Assembly: GCA_001899065.1 (NCBI GenBank)
Contig: MKUZ01000008.1
Span: forward strand, 183,121-236,746
Reading direction: 5' to 3'
DNA: 53,626 bases
From: Devosia sp. 66-22
GTDB lineage: Bacteria > Pseudomonadota > Alphaproteobacteria > Rhizobiales > Devosiaceae
Below, piece by piece: positions 42,634 to 53,000 of the stretch. A program made the position numbers and the translations under genes. How positions within the stretch are numbered: position 1 is the stretch's first letter; each line of letters starts with the position of its first letter. A model generated the notes under the pieces. The model was not told the DNA's origin. It ran no database searches and saw only the letters and a program-made list of their open reading frames with translations.

Positions 42634-43611
42634 ATGTCTGACGCAACTCCCATTCGCCTTGGCCAGATCAACGGCGCGGGCTCGGTCGATGCCACCTTTG
42701 CCAAGGTCTATCAGGGCGAGGTCATCACCGCATTCGAGACGGCGACCGTCATGGCTGACCGCCACCTCGTCCGCACGATCTCGCACGGCAAGTCGGCAGC
42801 GTTCCCGGCCACTGGCCTGATCGACGCCTACTACCACACGCCCGGCAAGGAAATCCTTGGCCAGACGATGAACCAGAACGAGGCGATCATCAACATCGAC
42901 GACCTCCTGGTCTCGGACGCCTACTTCGCCAACATCGACGAAGCCAAGAACCACTATGACATGCGCTCCATCACGACCACGGAGCAGGGCCGCAAGCTCG
43001 CCAAGGTCATGGACCAGCATGTGCTCCAGGTCGGCGTCCTCGCCGCCCGCGCTTCGAACATCGTCACCGGCCTTCCGGGCGGCTCGACGATCTACCAGAA
43101 CGCGGCCGGCATGCCGGGTTCCGCCGATTTCCTCGGCAATGGCGACCACCTCGCTGCGGCCCTGTTCGCGGCGGCTGCCAAGTTCGACGAGAAGGACGTT
43201 CCCGAAGAGGACCGCTACTTCTTCGTGAAGCCCACGCAGTACTACAAGCTCGTGCAGGCCGAGAAGACCATCAACCGCGACTTCGGCGGCGCTGGCGCTT
43301 ACTCGGAAGGCAAGGTCTACCGTGTCGCCGGCTTCGAGGTCGTAAAGACCAACAACCTCCCGACCGAGGTCATTGCCAACGGCACCGTCCGCGCCGGCAC
43401 GGCGAACCGCTATGCGGGCGACTTCTCGAACGTGGCTGGCCTCGCCATGCAGAAGTCGGCCATCGGCACGGTGAAGCTGCTCGATCTCGGCCTCGACGCT
43501 GGTTACGACCCGCGCCGTCAGGCCCACTTCGTGATCTCGAAGTACGCGGTCGGCCACGGCATCCTCCGCCCGGCCGGCGCTATCGAGGTCAGCGCGACGA
43601 CTTCGCCGTAA
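42634..43611 (+). CDS. major capsid protein, T7 gp10-like
   Basis: 325 aa (T7 gp10A 345). HK97-fold capsid protein of T7 type: DRHLVRTISHGKSAAFPATG, DDLLVSDAYFANIDEAKNHY, FFVKPTQYYKLVQAEKTINR and GVLRPAGAIEV-like ending (HGILRPAGAIEVSATTSP). AGGAAT precedes the ATG. The 193-base leader after the spanins has no copy of the phage promoter, so transcription must come from 38776 or beyond. A strong terminator follows the stop, as in T7. Confidence 0.95.
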   Translation: MSDATPIRLGQINGAGSVDATFAKVYQGEVITAFETATVMADRHLVRTISHGKSAAFPATGLIDAYYHTPGKEILGQTMNQNEAIINIDDLLVSDAYFANIDEAKNHYDMRSITTTEQGRKLAKVMDQHVLQVGVLAARASNIVTGLPGGSTIYQNAAGMPGSADFLGNGDHLAAALFAAAAKFDEKDVPEEDRYFFVKPTQYYKLVQAEKTINRDFGGAGAYSEGKVYRVAGFEVVKTNNLPTEVIANGTVRAGTANRYAGDFSNVAGLAMQKSAIGTVKLLDLGLDAGYDPRRQAHFVISKYAVGHGILRPAGAIEVSATTSP

Positions 43612-43614
43612 CAC

Positions 43615-43633
43615 GATCTATCCACCTTCGCGT
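43615..43633 (+). repeat. intergenic ATCCAC motif, copy 4
   Basis: GATCTATCCACCTTCGCGT, three bases after the capsid stop. Here GTGGAT follows so ATCCAC can form a small hairpin. Confidence 0.4.
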
Positions 43634-43649
43634 GGATCAACCGCCCACT

Positions 43650-43682
43650 GGGGAGGGTCCTTCGGGGCTCTCCCCTTTTTTT
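43650..43682 (+). terminator. strong terminator after the capsid gene
   Basis: An 11-bp stem (GGGGAGGGTCC with GGGCTCTCCCC, two G-U pairs) is capped by TTCG and followed by seven T. It corresponds in place to the T-phi terminator of T7, which lies right after gene 10 and reduces tail-gene expression relative to capsid. Confidence 0.9.
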
Positions 43683-43701
43683 CGTCATCGGAGCCTTACC
43701 C

Positions 43702-44280
43702 ATGCTGGCTACTACGCCGACCACGCTTCTCGAAGCGGTGAACCTGTGCCTCGCCAACATCGGTGAGCCACCGGTCAACAGCATCGAAGATAGCGGCGTC
43801 CTCTTCGCTGTAACGGCGCTCCAGACCCTCTCCAACGTCTCCCGCGAGGTCCAGACCCGAGGGTGGCACTGGAACGAGGAAGTCGATTACCCCATCGCCC
43901 CGACCTATCCTGAGGGCTTCGTCGAGGTCCCCAAGAACACCCTCAAGGTGGACAGCTCGGGCCGCGACAGTGCCATTGATGTGGTCCTCCGAGGGAGCCG
44001 TCTCTACGACCGCCAGCGGCGCAGCTACGTGTTTCCCCGCTCGGTGCTCGTGAACCTCACCCTCCTGCTGCCCTTTGAGGAGCTGCCCGAGGCCGCGCGC
44101 TGGTACATTGCCGTGCGCTCCGCCCGCCGCTTCCAGGCTAGCAATGTGGGCTCAGCGGAGCTGGACAGCTTCACCAAGCTCGATGAGGCGCAGGCCCGCG
44201 TCACCCTCGAAGACGATCAGGCCCAGGTCGCGGACTACAACATCAACCAGACTGGGCCGGTGGAGGGCACCCTGCGATGA
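43702..44280 (+). CDS. tail tubular protein A, T7 gp11-like
   Basis: 192 aa (T7 196). Opening TTLLEAVNLCLANIGEPPVN, then TLSNVSREVQTRGWHWNEE and LPEAARWYIAVRSARRFQ are characteristic of gp11, which docks below the portal as the adaptor ring of the short tail. Stop overlaps the gp12 start (ATGA). Confidence 0.95.
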   Translation: MLATTPTTLLEAVNLCLANIGEPPVNSIEDSGVLFAVTALQTLSNVSREVQTRGWHWNEEVDYPIAPTYPEGFVEVPKNTLKVDSSGRDSAIDVVLRGSRLYDRQRRSYVFPRSVLVNLTLLLPFEELPEAARWYIAVRSARRFQASNVGSAELDSFTKLDEAQARVTLEDDQAQVADYNINQTGPVEGTLR

Positions 44281-46643
44281 GCCTTGTCTCCACCTCCATC
44301 CCCAACCTCGTCAACGGCGTGTCTCAGCAGCCTTTCGCGCTGCGCCTTAGCTCGCAGTGTGACTTGCAGGAGAACGGCCTCAGTTCGGTGGTCGGGGGCC
44401 TGAGCAAGCGTCCCCCCACGAGGTTCGTGGCCAAGGTGAGCAATACCCCGTTTGGGTCCGCCTTCGTCCACAACATCAATCGAGACCTGAGCGAGCGCTA
44501 CGCGGTGGTAATCACCAACGGCGACCTCAAGGTGTTCGACCTGACCGGAGCCGCCAAGACGGTGGCGTTCCCCAACGGGAAGGGCTACCTCGGCGCGGCC
44601 TCGCCTGAGACCGCCTTCACCGCCGTGACGGTGGCCGACTACACCTTCATCCTCAACAAGACGCGGGTGGTCGATAGCCTCGGCACCCTGTCCCCCACGC
44701 GCCGTCCCGAAGCCCTCGTATGGGTTCGGCAGGGCGGCTACGGGCTCGACTACTCCATCACGGTGGACGGCTACACGAAGACGCTGACGACCCCCAACGG
44801 GGACGACCCGGTGCACGCCAAGGCCATCGCCACCAACAAGATCGCCGCCGACCTCGCGGGAGCCTTCGTGGGCGACGCCGCCTTCAACGCCGTCTACGAG
44901 TGCTGGCGGACGGGCTCCACGATCTACTTCGCGCGCCGCAATGGGGCCGACTTCACGGTCACCTACACGGACGGCCTCGGGGACCAAGCCATGCGGCTCG
45001 TCAAGGACGCCGTGCAGCGGTTCTCCGACCTTCCCGCGCGGGCCTTCGACGGCTTCCAGGTGCGGGTGACCGGCGACGCCTCGTCGGGGTTTGACGACTA
45101 CTGGGTCCGCTACTCTGCCAACGCCTCGAACCCGAACGCCAGCGTGTGGGTCGAGACCTTGAAGGGCGGCGAGCGCTACCGGCTCGACCCGGCCCTCATG
45201 CCCCATGTGCTGGTCCGCGAGAGCGATGGGACGTTCACCTTCAAGCAGGCCACTTGGGCCGACCGCAAGGTGGGCGACCTCGACGCTGTTCCGTTCCCGT
45301 CCTTCGTGGGCTTCAAGATCGCGGACGTGTTCTTCCACCGCAACCGCCTCGGGCTGGTGTCGGAAGAGAACGTGGTCCTGTCGCGGGCAGGGGACTACTT
45401 CAACTTCTTCCAGTCGAGCGTCACCCAGCTTCTCGACAGTGACCCTATCGACGTGGCCGCGAGCCACACCAAAGTGGCCCAGCTCCGGCACGCCATCCCG
45501 TTCAACGAAGCGCTGCTTCTCTTCTCCGACCAGACGCAGTTCATGCTCACCGGGGGCGATCTGCTCACCCCGAACACCGCCGCAATCAAGCAGACGACCG
45601 AGTTCCAGTGCTCTCTCGCCGCAAAGCCGGTGGGGGCAGGGCGCAACGTCTACTTCACCGTGAACCGGGGCAGCTACTCGGCCATCCGGGAGTACTACGT
45701 CGAGGGCGACACGCAGACGAACGACGCTGCCGACATCACCGCCCACGTGCCCAAGTACGTGCCGGGTGGCGTGACCAAGCTCGCGGCCTCCTCGAATGAG
45801 GACGTGCTCGTGGCGCTCAGCCCCGCCGACCCCAGCTCGATCTACGTCTACAAGTACTTCTGGCAGGACTTGGAGAAGCTCCAGTCCTCGTGGTCGAAGT
45901 GGACGTTCGCGGCCGGCACCAAGGTACTCAGCGCGGAGTTCGTAGAGAGCGACCTCTGGCTCCTGATCGAGCGCAGCGGGCAGGTGGTCTTCGAGGTCAT
46001 GTCGGTGGACGCCGGCAGGACTGACCCCAGCATCCCCTTCACGTTCAACCTCGACGAGCGCGTGTGGGCCTCGCAGTGCACCCTCAGCTACGACGCCGGG
46101 GCGAACGTCACCCGCGTGACCATGCCATACGCCGTGGGCGTCCCCGGTGACTACGAGGTCTACGGCTACGGCGCTGGCGGCTACAAGGTTGGGCAGCGCA
46201 TCGTGGCCACCTGGGATAGCGGGCAGTTCGTCCTTCCGGGCAACGTGACCAACTTCCTCATCGGCCGGCGCTACACCTTCCGCTACCGGTTCTCCACCTT
46301 GGTCATCAAGGAGGAGGCGGCGGGCGGTGGGATGATGTCGGTGGGCGAGGGCCGCATCATGCTCCGCAAGATGAGCCTGAGCTACGACAAGTCGGGATAC
46401 TTCCGGGTCGAGGTCACGCCCAGCCGCAGGGAGCCCTTCCGCTCGGTGTTCTCGGGCCGCGTGATCGGCTCCGGCAACAACGTCCTCGGCGTCCCCGCAC
46501 TGGAGAGCGGACAGCACCCCTTTGGTGTCCTCGGCCAGAACACCACCACCACCATCGAGATCATCAACGACAAGCCCCTACCGTGCGCCTTCCTGAGCGC
46601 CGAGTGGGAGGCCATGTACGTCATCCGAAGCCGGAGGCTCTAA
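44277..46643 (+). CDS. tail tubular protein B (nozzle), T7 gp12-like
   Basis: 788 aa (T7 794). SIPNLVNGVSQQPFALRLSS is the diagnostic N-terminus, and VFFHRNRLGLVSEENVVLSR, RDYFNFF-like AGDYFNFFQSSVTQLLDSDP are the central beta-propeller segments. Forms the hexameric nozzle of the tail. Overlaps the genes on both sides. Confidence 0.96.
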   Translation: MSLVSTSIPNLVNGVSQQPFALRLSSQCDLQENGLSSVVGGLSKRPPTRFVAKVSNTPFGSAFVHNINRDLSERYAVVITNGDLKVFDLTGAAKTVAFPNGKGYLGAASPETAFTAVTVADYTFILNKTRVVDSLGTLSPTRRPEALVWVRQGGYGLDYSITVDGYTKTLTTPNGDDPVHAKAIATNKIAADLAGAFVGDAAFNAVYECWRTGSTIYFARRNGADFTVTYTDGLGDQAMRLVKDAVQRFSDLPARAFDGFQVRVTGDASSGFDDYWVRYSANASNPNASVWVETLKGGERYRLDPALMPHVLVRESDGTFTFKQATWADRKVGDLDAVPFPSFVGFKIADVFFHRNRLGLVSEENVVLSRAGDYFNFFQSSVTQLLDSDPIDVAASHTKVAQLRHAIPFNEALLLFSDQTQFMLTGGDLLTPNTAAIKQTTEFQCSLAAKPVGAGRNVYFTVNRGSYSAIREYYVEGDTQTNDAADITAHVPKYVPGGVTKLAASSNEDVLVALSPADPSSIYVYKYFWQDLEKLQSSWSKWTFAAGTKVLSAEFVESDLWLLIERSGQVVFEVMSVDAGRTDPSIPFTFNLDERVWASQCTLSYDAGANVTRVTMPYAVGVPGDYEVYGYGAGGYKVGQRIVATWDSGQFVLPGNVTNFLIGRRYTFRYRFSTLVIKEEAAGGGMMSVGEGRIMLRKMSLSYDKSGYFRVEVTPSRREPFRSVFSGRVIGSGNNVLGVPALESGQHPFGVLGQNTTTTIEIINDKPLPCAFLSAEWEAMYVIRSRRL

Positions 46644-47104
46644 TGCTCACTGTTCGACCGACCGTCCTCCGGGACATCGCTCGCCTCGAATACTGCCTCC
46701 GGGCAGAGGACGTGGCCGAGGTGGAAGCCGGGGGGCTCGACCCCTACGACGCGCTCTTCCAAGGCTACTGTGGCGACGTGTGCCTGACGGCGGTCGATGA
46801 GGAGCAATGGCCGGTGGTGATGTTCGGCGTGAGCCCGCACCCGGCCGGCCCCGAAGTGGGCTGCGTGTGGGCGCTCGGCTCGGACGCCATCAAGAAGCAC
46901 CGAGTGGACTTCCTCCGCCAGTCACCGCGCTGGGTGAGGGAGTTCCACAAGAGTTATCCGCTTCTCACGAACCACACCGACTGCCGCAACACCGAACACC
47001 ATCGGTGGCTGCGCTGGTGTGGTTTCAGCTTCGTGCAACGGGAGGTCATCAACGGCCTCCCGTTCTACGAGTTCGTCCGCATAAGGAAAGACGACGATGT
47101 GTAA
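46643..47104 (+). CDS. T7 gp13-like virion assembly protein
   Basis: 153 aa; ATG shares a base with the gp12 stop. LTVRPTVLRDIARLEYCLRA resembles the start of the phage gp13/GNAT-like family, and GCVWALGSDAIKKHRVDFLR, WLRWCGFSFVQREVINGLPF its core. T7 gp13 helps assembly of the internal core. Fold resembles N-acetyltransferases, but catalytic activity is not established. Confidence 0.8.
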   Translation: MLTVRPTVLRDIARLEYCLRAEDVAEVEAGGLDPYDALFQGYCGDVCLTAVDEEQWPVVMFGVSPHPAGPEVGCVWALGSDAIKKHRVDFLRQSPRWVREFHKSYPLLTNHTDCRNTEHHRWLRWCGFSFVQREVINGLPFYEFVRIRKDDDV

Positions 47105-47627
47105 CCCCATGGCACTCGCCATCGGCTCTTTCGCTATCTCCGCCGTGGGCGCGCTAACGCAGCACGCGGCAGATCAGCAGGAGTACGACGAGAACGAAGA
47201 ATACCGCGAGGAGAACATCGTTCTCTCGAACTGGAACGCGCGGCAGGAGTATAACGGAAGCCTGACCCAGCAGCTTCAAGAGGCCGAGGCTACCGCCGCT
47301 ACTAGGGCCGAGGTCTCGCGCGAAGCCCGCGCCACTGCCGCTACGGCTCAGGTCGCGGCGGGCGAGGCCGGCGTGTCGGGCCTGTCCGTGGATGCGCTCC
47401 TGGGCGATATCTACGGCCAAGAGGCCCGCATCAGCGACCGCCTCGACCAGAACCAAGAGTGGACCGCAGAGCAGCTCTCGCAGGAGCGCCTCGGCATCCG
47501 TTCGAAGGCCATCGACCGCGCCCGCTCCATCCGCAAGGGCACGCCGCCGAGCCTGTTCGCCACCGGCCTCAAGATCGCGGGCGCGGGCTTCGGCGCTGCC
47601 GGCAACTACCGCAACATGACCAACTAG
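47097..47627 (+). CDS. internal virion protein B, T7 gp14-like
   Basis: 176 aa (T7 196). A short hydrophobic N-terminus (ALAIGSFAISAVGALTQHAA), then a helical, Ala/Glu-rich rod (TATRAEVSREARATAATAQV...) and Gly-rich end. In T7 gp14 is ejected first and inserts into the host outer membrane. Overlaps gp13 by 8 bases and precedes gp15 by 9. Confidence 0.88.
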   Translation: MCNPMALAIGSFAISAVGALTQHAADQQEYDENEEYREENIVLSNWNARQEYNGSLTQQLQEAEATAATRAEVSREARATAATAQVAAGEAGVSGLSVDALLGDIYGQEARISDRLDQNQEWTAEQLSQERLGIRSKAIDRARSIRKGTPPSLFATGLKIAGAGFGAAGNYRNMTN

Positions 47628-47636
47628 GAGGCTCGC

Positions 47637-49967
47637 ATGCCCAACACCGTACCCGGCCTCCGGACCACCGGCGACCGCGCCTCCCTCGGGGGCCGCATCA
47701 GGCCCCGCGTGCAGGTCAACACGAACACCCGCATGCCGGAGCTGCGACCCGCCGCCCGCCCGGTGGACCAATACTTCCGCCCCGAGGCCCCCGCACAGGG
47801 ACCCAATGAGCTGGCGCAACTCGCCAACGCACTGGCCACGATCAGCCCGGACCTCAACAGCTTCCTCACCGCCGAGGCGACCCAGCAGCGGAAGGACGCC
47901 GAGGACCGCGCGAACCGCCGCATCGGTGGGATGACGTTCGAGGAGTCGCAGTCCGCGCTCCGGGACGGCACGCTCACCGAGCTGGACAATCCGTGGTTCA
48001 AGGCCGCGTACATGAAGCAGTATGGCGAGCGCCTCGCCTACCAGCGGATGAATGAGCTGACCACGAAGTATGAGACGGCGGTCGATAAGGGCAGCCTCAA
48101 CTTCGACCAGTTCGTGGCCGAGCAGATGAAGACCGACCTCGACGAGTTCGGGGACAACAAGTTCTTCGTCTCCTCGTACCAGGCGGCCATGCAGAACTTC
48201 AACGCGAAGGGAGGCGCTGCTCACCAGCAGTACCTCACCACGCAGGCCGTCGAGGAAACCAAGGGCGGCGTCTACGAGACGTTCCTTGGCAGTGCCCGTG
48301 AGCAGCTCGCCGCTGGTGTGCCCCCGGACCAGATCGTGGCCAGCCTCCGGTCGCGCTACGACGCCAACCGCACGATGCTCCACATGGACTACAAGGCGCA
48401 GGACGCCGAGTTGGTCTCGGTGGCGCAGGCGCTCGCGGCTGAGGGGCAGCTCGACCTCGTTAACGCCATCCTCATGACGCCCCGCACAGGCACCGATGGG
48501 ACCCAGCTAGGGACCCTCGCGGACAACCGCACGTTCGCCGCCGACGCCGCCCGCATCATCACCACCGCCAAGACCAAGAAGGCGGAGTTGGACGCCACGG
48601 CGAACTTCGCCCGGCGCACCGACTACGTGAACGCGGCCAGTGAGGGCAACCTCGACGTTGCGCAGTTCACCTCCTACTACGAGGCGAACCCCGAGGGCAG
48701 CGGCTACACCGAGGCCGGCTTCCGTTCCATCCTTGCGATGAACCAGTCGGCCATCGAACGGGTGCAGGCCGAGGCGGCGACGAATGACGAGAAGCTGCGG
48801 CTGGTAGCAACGGCACGGCAGGCGGAGGCCGAGCTGCTGGAGCAGAACGTCGCGCAGCTCCCCAAGGGCGGTGTGGCGTTCCTCGTTCCGCAGACCCTCC
48901 CGACCGACAACGGGGGCACCAAGGCCGTGTCCGTTGAGGACCAGAAGAAGGCCCTCGCGGAGTACGTCACCAAGCAGGCCCAGAGCCTCGCCGCTGAGCG
49001 GAAGCTCACACCCGAGCAGGCTTTCGACTTGGAGGTCTCGATGTTCGCCACCAACGGACTAGAAAACCCGGTGTGGAAGAACACCCTCGCCACCGGCCTG
49101 TCGGCTGCCAATGCGTGGGCGCTCGGAGACGGCGGCGACGTGCCCCCGGCGTTGAAGCAGGGAGCGGAACTCTACGAGCAGCTCCAGGCGAAAGCCCCGG
49201 CCATGCTCGGCAAGCACCTGGACGAGGACGCGCTCGACTTCTTCGAAGCGTACCGCATCGCCCATCAGGACATGCGCATGGGCGAGGACGCCGCCTACCG
49301 TCAAGCGATCATCGTCACCCGCGACCCCACGAAGTTCGACAACCCGTACTACCGCCAGAAGTTCGAGGACATCGACAACGCGGTGGCGAGCACCCGGCAG
49401 GGCTTCTGGATCATTCCGGGAGCACCCGCCGAGAACGAAACCCTCGCCGCTGGCTACATCAGCAAGACTGCCAAGATGCTGGTCCGTTCTGACGTGAACC
49501 CTCCGAAGGCCATTGAGCTGGCCACCGAGCGCTTCAAGCAGAACCACACCAACATCAACGGTCACTGGGTCAACACGGCCAGCCGCGATATCCCCCCGGA
49601 CTTCTCCTCGGCGGTCACAGGCGTGATCGAGGACTACGTGGCGGCGCACCCTGACGAGGGGCTTGAGGCGTCTGACCTGACGGTCCAGGCGCTCGGCAAC
49701 GGGAATGGCGCGTGGCGGCTCATCCAGAAGAACGGCCTTCCGGTCGAGGATGCCGGCGCACGCGATCTCACCCTCCAGTCGATCTACACGGCCAAGCAGG
49801 CGCGAGACGAAGCCACCAAGGCGAAGCTGGCAGCCGAGACCAACGCGAAGCTCGACGACGCAGCAGCGGCCCCCGCGAGGGAGGCAGCAGAGGCGGCGCG
49901 TACGGCCCGCAATCTCGAAGCCGCTGAGTTCTTCGACCCCACGGCCCCCATCGGGCTCATCAAATAG
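47637..49967 (+). CDS. internal virion protein C, T7 gp15-like
   Basis: 776 aa (T7 747). The N-terminus is Pro/Arg-rich, followed by the conserved NELAQLANALATISPDLNSF start region and a long helical body rich in Ala and Gln. ELDNPWFKAAYMKQYGERLA is a segment shared by gp15 homologues. In T7 it forms part of the periplasmic conduit for DNA ejection. AGGAGG precedes the ATG. A stem-loop follows the stop. Confidence 0.88.
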   Translation: MPNTVPGLRTTGDRASLGGRIRPRVQVNTNTRMPELRPAARPVDQYFRPEAPAQGPNELAQLANALATISPDLNSFLTAEATQQRKDAEDRANRRIGGMTFEESQSALRDGTLTELDNPWFKAAYMKQYGERLAYQRMNELTTKYETAVDKGSLNFDQFVAEQMKTDLDEFGDNKFFVSSYQAAMQNFNAKGGAAHQQYLTTQAVEETKGGVYETFLGSAREQLAAGVPPDQIVASLRSRYDANRTMLHMDYKAQDAELVSVAQALAAEGQLDLVNAILMTPRTGTDGTQLGTLADNRTFAADAARIITTAKTKKAELDATANFARRTDYVNAASEGNLDVAQFTSYYEANPEGSGYTEAGFRSILAMNQSAIERVQAEAATNDEKLRLVATARQAEAELLEQNVAQLPKGGVAFLVPQTLPTDNGGTKAVSVEDQKKALAEYVTKQAQSLAAERKLTPEQAFDLEVSMFATNGLENPVWKNTLATGLSAANAWALGDGGDVPPALKQGAELYEQLQAKAPAMLGKHLDEDALDFFEAYRIAHQDMRMGEDAAYRQAIIVTRDPTKFDNPYYRQKFEDIDNAVASTRQGFWIIPGAPAENETLAAGYISKTAKMLVRSDVNPPKAIELATERFKQNHTNINGHWVNTASRDIPPDFSSAVTGVIEDYVAAHPDEGLEASDLTVQALGNGNGAWRLIQKNGLPVEDAGARDLTLQSIYTAKQARDEATKAKLAAETNAKLDDAAAAPAREAAEAARTARNLEAAEFFDPTAPIGLIK

Positions 49968-49986
49968 GGGCACCTACGGGTGCTCC
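49967..49986 (+). other. stem-loop between gp15 and gp16 genes
   Basis: GGGGCACC pairs with GGTGCTCC (one G-U) around loop TACG. No T-run follows, so RNA processing or partial attenuation is more likely than full termination. Confidence 0.45.
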
Positions 49987-50010
49987 CTCACCACCACATA
50001 GGGAACACCC

Positions 50011-53000
50011 ATGCCCGTATCCGGCAACCCGCGCGCCAAGCAGGCGTGGGACTTCTTCACGTCGCGTGGCTACTCGGCCGCGCAGACGGCAGGCATCCTC
50101 GGCAACCTCATTGGCGAAAGCGGGCTAGACCCCAGTGCCGTGGGTGACGGGGGCCTTGCCAAGGGCTTGGCCCAACACCATCCCGACCGCTGGGCGGCGC
50201 ACCTCTCACGCACCTCGGCCTCGGGCACTGACCCGAACGACTTCAACGCCCAGTTGGACTTCATCGACTGGGAACTCCGCAACAAGGAGCAGAAGGCGTT
50301 CAACCGCTTGATGAAGGCCACCACGGTCGATCAGGCGACGGCGGCGTTCATCGGTTTCGAGCGCCCCCAAGGCTTCACCTGGGACAACCCCACGGCGGGC
50401 CACAACTACTCCGGTCGCCTCAGCGGCGCGCAGGAAGCCTACCAGCTCTTCGGCGCTAGCGCTGGGGGTAGTGGGCTGTCCCCGCCGCAGCAACTCACCT
50501 TCGCGGCGACCGAACCCAACGACTATCAGGTCAACGACCCGAGCCACGCAGTGGGCATCAGCGATGTCACCCCCGTGGACCCCTACAGCACCGCCGAACT
50601 GTCCGCCTTCAAGCGGGCCGAGGCGGAGGACGCCGCGCAGGTATCCCTCTGGCAGGGCGTGCAGGATGCCGTGTCCGAGGGCTGGTCCGGTGCGTTCCTC
50701 TTTGAGGGACGCGAGGACTTGGCCCCCGACCCGGACTTCCGCATGTCGGATGAGCGCATGAAGCAGCTCACCGAGGGCGTTCCTGAGCAGTACTGGGACC
50801 GCTTCACAGCGTCCCACTCCGATGCCCACGCCGACCAGATCAAGGCGGGCATCCTCAAGTCCCTTGAAGGGTCCGAGCGGCTCAACTCAATGGGGGGCAT
50901 GGGCGTGGCCCTGCGGCTCGCTGCGGGCTTCACCGACCCCCTCGCATGGGCCGCTGCTGCCGGCGTCTCCATCGCCTCTGGTGGCCTCGGTGCGCCTGCC
51001 GCGCTCGGTGCCCGCTTTGGTCGCCTTGGCTTGGTCGCTGAGGGGGCCGTAGTGGGTGCCCTCGGCAACGTCGCAGCGGACAGCCTCCGCGTCGCCAACA
51101 GTTACACCGCTGACAGCTCGGAGCTTCTGTGGTCGGCGGGTGCCGGCCTCGTGCTCGGGGGTGCCTTTGGCGGCATCGTTCGCAACCCCGCCACGGCCGG
51201 CGAGGCGCGGCGCATCGAGCAGATCGGCCGCGATCTCCAGAACAGCACGGCGCTCACCCCGGACAACTCTGCGGGTGCCATGGCGGTGTCCGCTCGGCAG
51301 GACCTCCGCGCCACCACTGCGGACATTGTTAGGGACGCCGATGAGGTGGCCCCTAAGTCCTTCGCCAGCCGTCTCCGCTTCGACCTCGCGGGCTACCTCA
51401 AGGGCTCCGACAACAAGCTCACTCGCGCGCTCGGCAACGTGCTCGTGGAGGACGGCGCTCGCAACGCGGACGGGGTTACCCCTATCGGGGCCTCCGAGTG
51501 GCAGTCGATCATGTACCGCCGCGCCGAGTTGAAGTGGCGGAAGGGGTTCGACACGGCGTTCAACGAGTACGCCAAGCGGACTGGCGTGAGGTTCGGCCAG
51601 CGCGATGCCGCCCTCGCGGACTTCTCCGAGCAGGTGACGCGCTTCGTCCGCAACCGGGACGATACCCTGGAGTTCGACCCCGCGATCATGAAAGCTGGAA
51701 CCGAGTTCCGGTCGATCATGGCGCGGTGGGCCGAGCTGGCGCAGGACCCCGGCCTGCTAGACGGCACCGTGCGGCGCTCCGTGAGGGGCGCTGAGAACCT
51801 CCAGGCGAACCAGTTCTACGTGCCCCGCATCTTCGACCGTGGGGCCGTCCTCAACGCCATCAATCGGTTCGGTCACGGGACCCTCACGAAGTTCGTCGCG
51901 CAAGCCATGAGGGGGGCGAACCCCGAGCTGGCCGATGAGGTGGCCCAGAAGTTCGCTGCCGGCTACGTCAAGAAGCTCCACCAGCTCTCGGCCGGCGAAC
52001 TGATGAATGCCCAGCGGGCGTTCTCTGGGGAGGACCTTGACGAGCTGGGCAAGATGCTCAGCGACGTGGACATCGCCCCGGAGGAGGTCTCGGCCATCCT
52101 CGCGGCGCTCAAGCCCAAGCCGCAGGACGGGGCGTCGCCCCGCCTCAAGCACCGCCTCATCTTCGACGAAGCGTTCACCGCAAGGTTGCGCCGCTCGGAC
52201 GGTACGGCGGACGAGGCGTTCTCGATCTCGGACCTCTTCGTCAACGACGCCGACTTCCTCATGACCGCTTACTCCCGGCAGATGTCGGGCAGGGTGGCCA
52301 TGGCCCGAGTGCGGGTGAAGAACCCGAAGTGGAAGGCCGGCGACGAGACCCCGGAGTATCTGGTCGATGGCGTCACCAGCGATGGCGAGTTCCGTACGCT
52401 GCTTGATGAGGTGCGGTCGGTCTCGGACGCCACGGGCGGCAAGCAGTTCGCGCTCGACGCGGAGCGCTTGCAGTTCACCTACAACTCCATCATCGGGCGG
52501 CAGAACTTCGACGAGGGCAGCGCGGTCAATCAGGGGCTCCGGCTCCTGCGCGACTACAACTTCCTCCGCGTCATGAACCAGGTGGGCTTCGCTCAGCTTT
52601 CCGAATTGGCCAGCGTCACGGCCCAGCTCGGGCTCCGCGCGATGTTCCACAACATGCCGTCTCTGCGGTCGATGTGGCGCAACGCCAAGACTGGGAAGCT
52701 CGACGACGCCTTCGCTGAGGAGGTCGAGGACGTGCTGACGGTGGGCACCGACTGGGTGCGCCACTCGACGATGACCCGCGTGGACGAGTTCGGGGACCTT
52801 ACGGGGTCCGTTACGGGCAGCCGCGCGTTCCAGCAGGTGGACAGCGCTCTCCAGAAGGGCAAGAAGCTCACCGCCGCAGTCTCGGGCATGGCCCCCATCA
52901 ACACCTTCCTCCAGCGCCTCACGGGGCGGGCGATCTTCAACAAGTTCGCTATCCTCGCAAGGCAGGGAGGGAAGACGGCCACGCGCCGCATGCAGGCCCT

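Noticed and set aside
42470-42820. GTG-started frame in the leader of the capsid gene
   Set aside because: No Shine-Dalgarno, no family match, and its second half is the capsid gene read out of frame.
44235-46517. 760-codon open frame on the minus strand
   Set aside because: Shadow of the conserved tail tubular protein B gene; no promoter or ribosome site.
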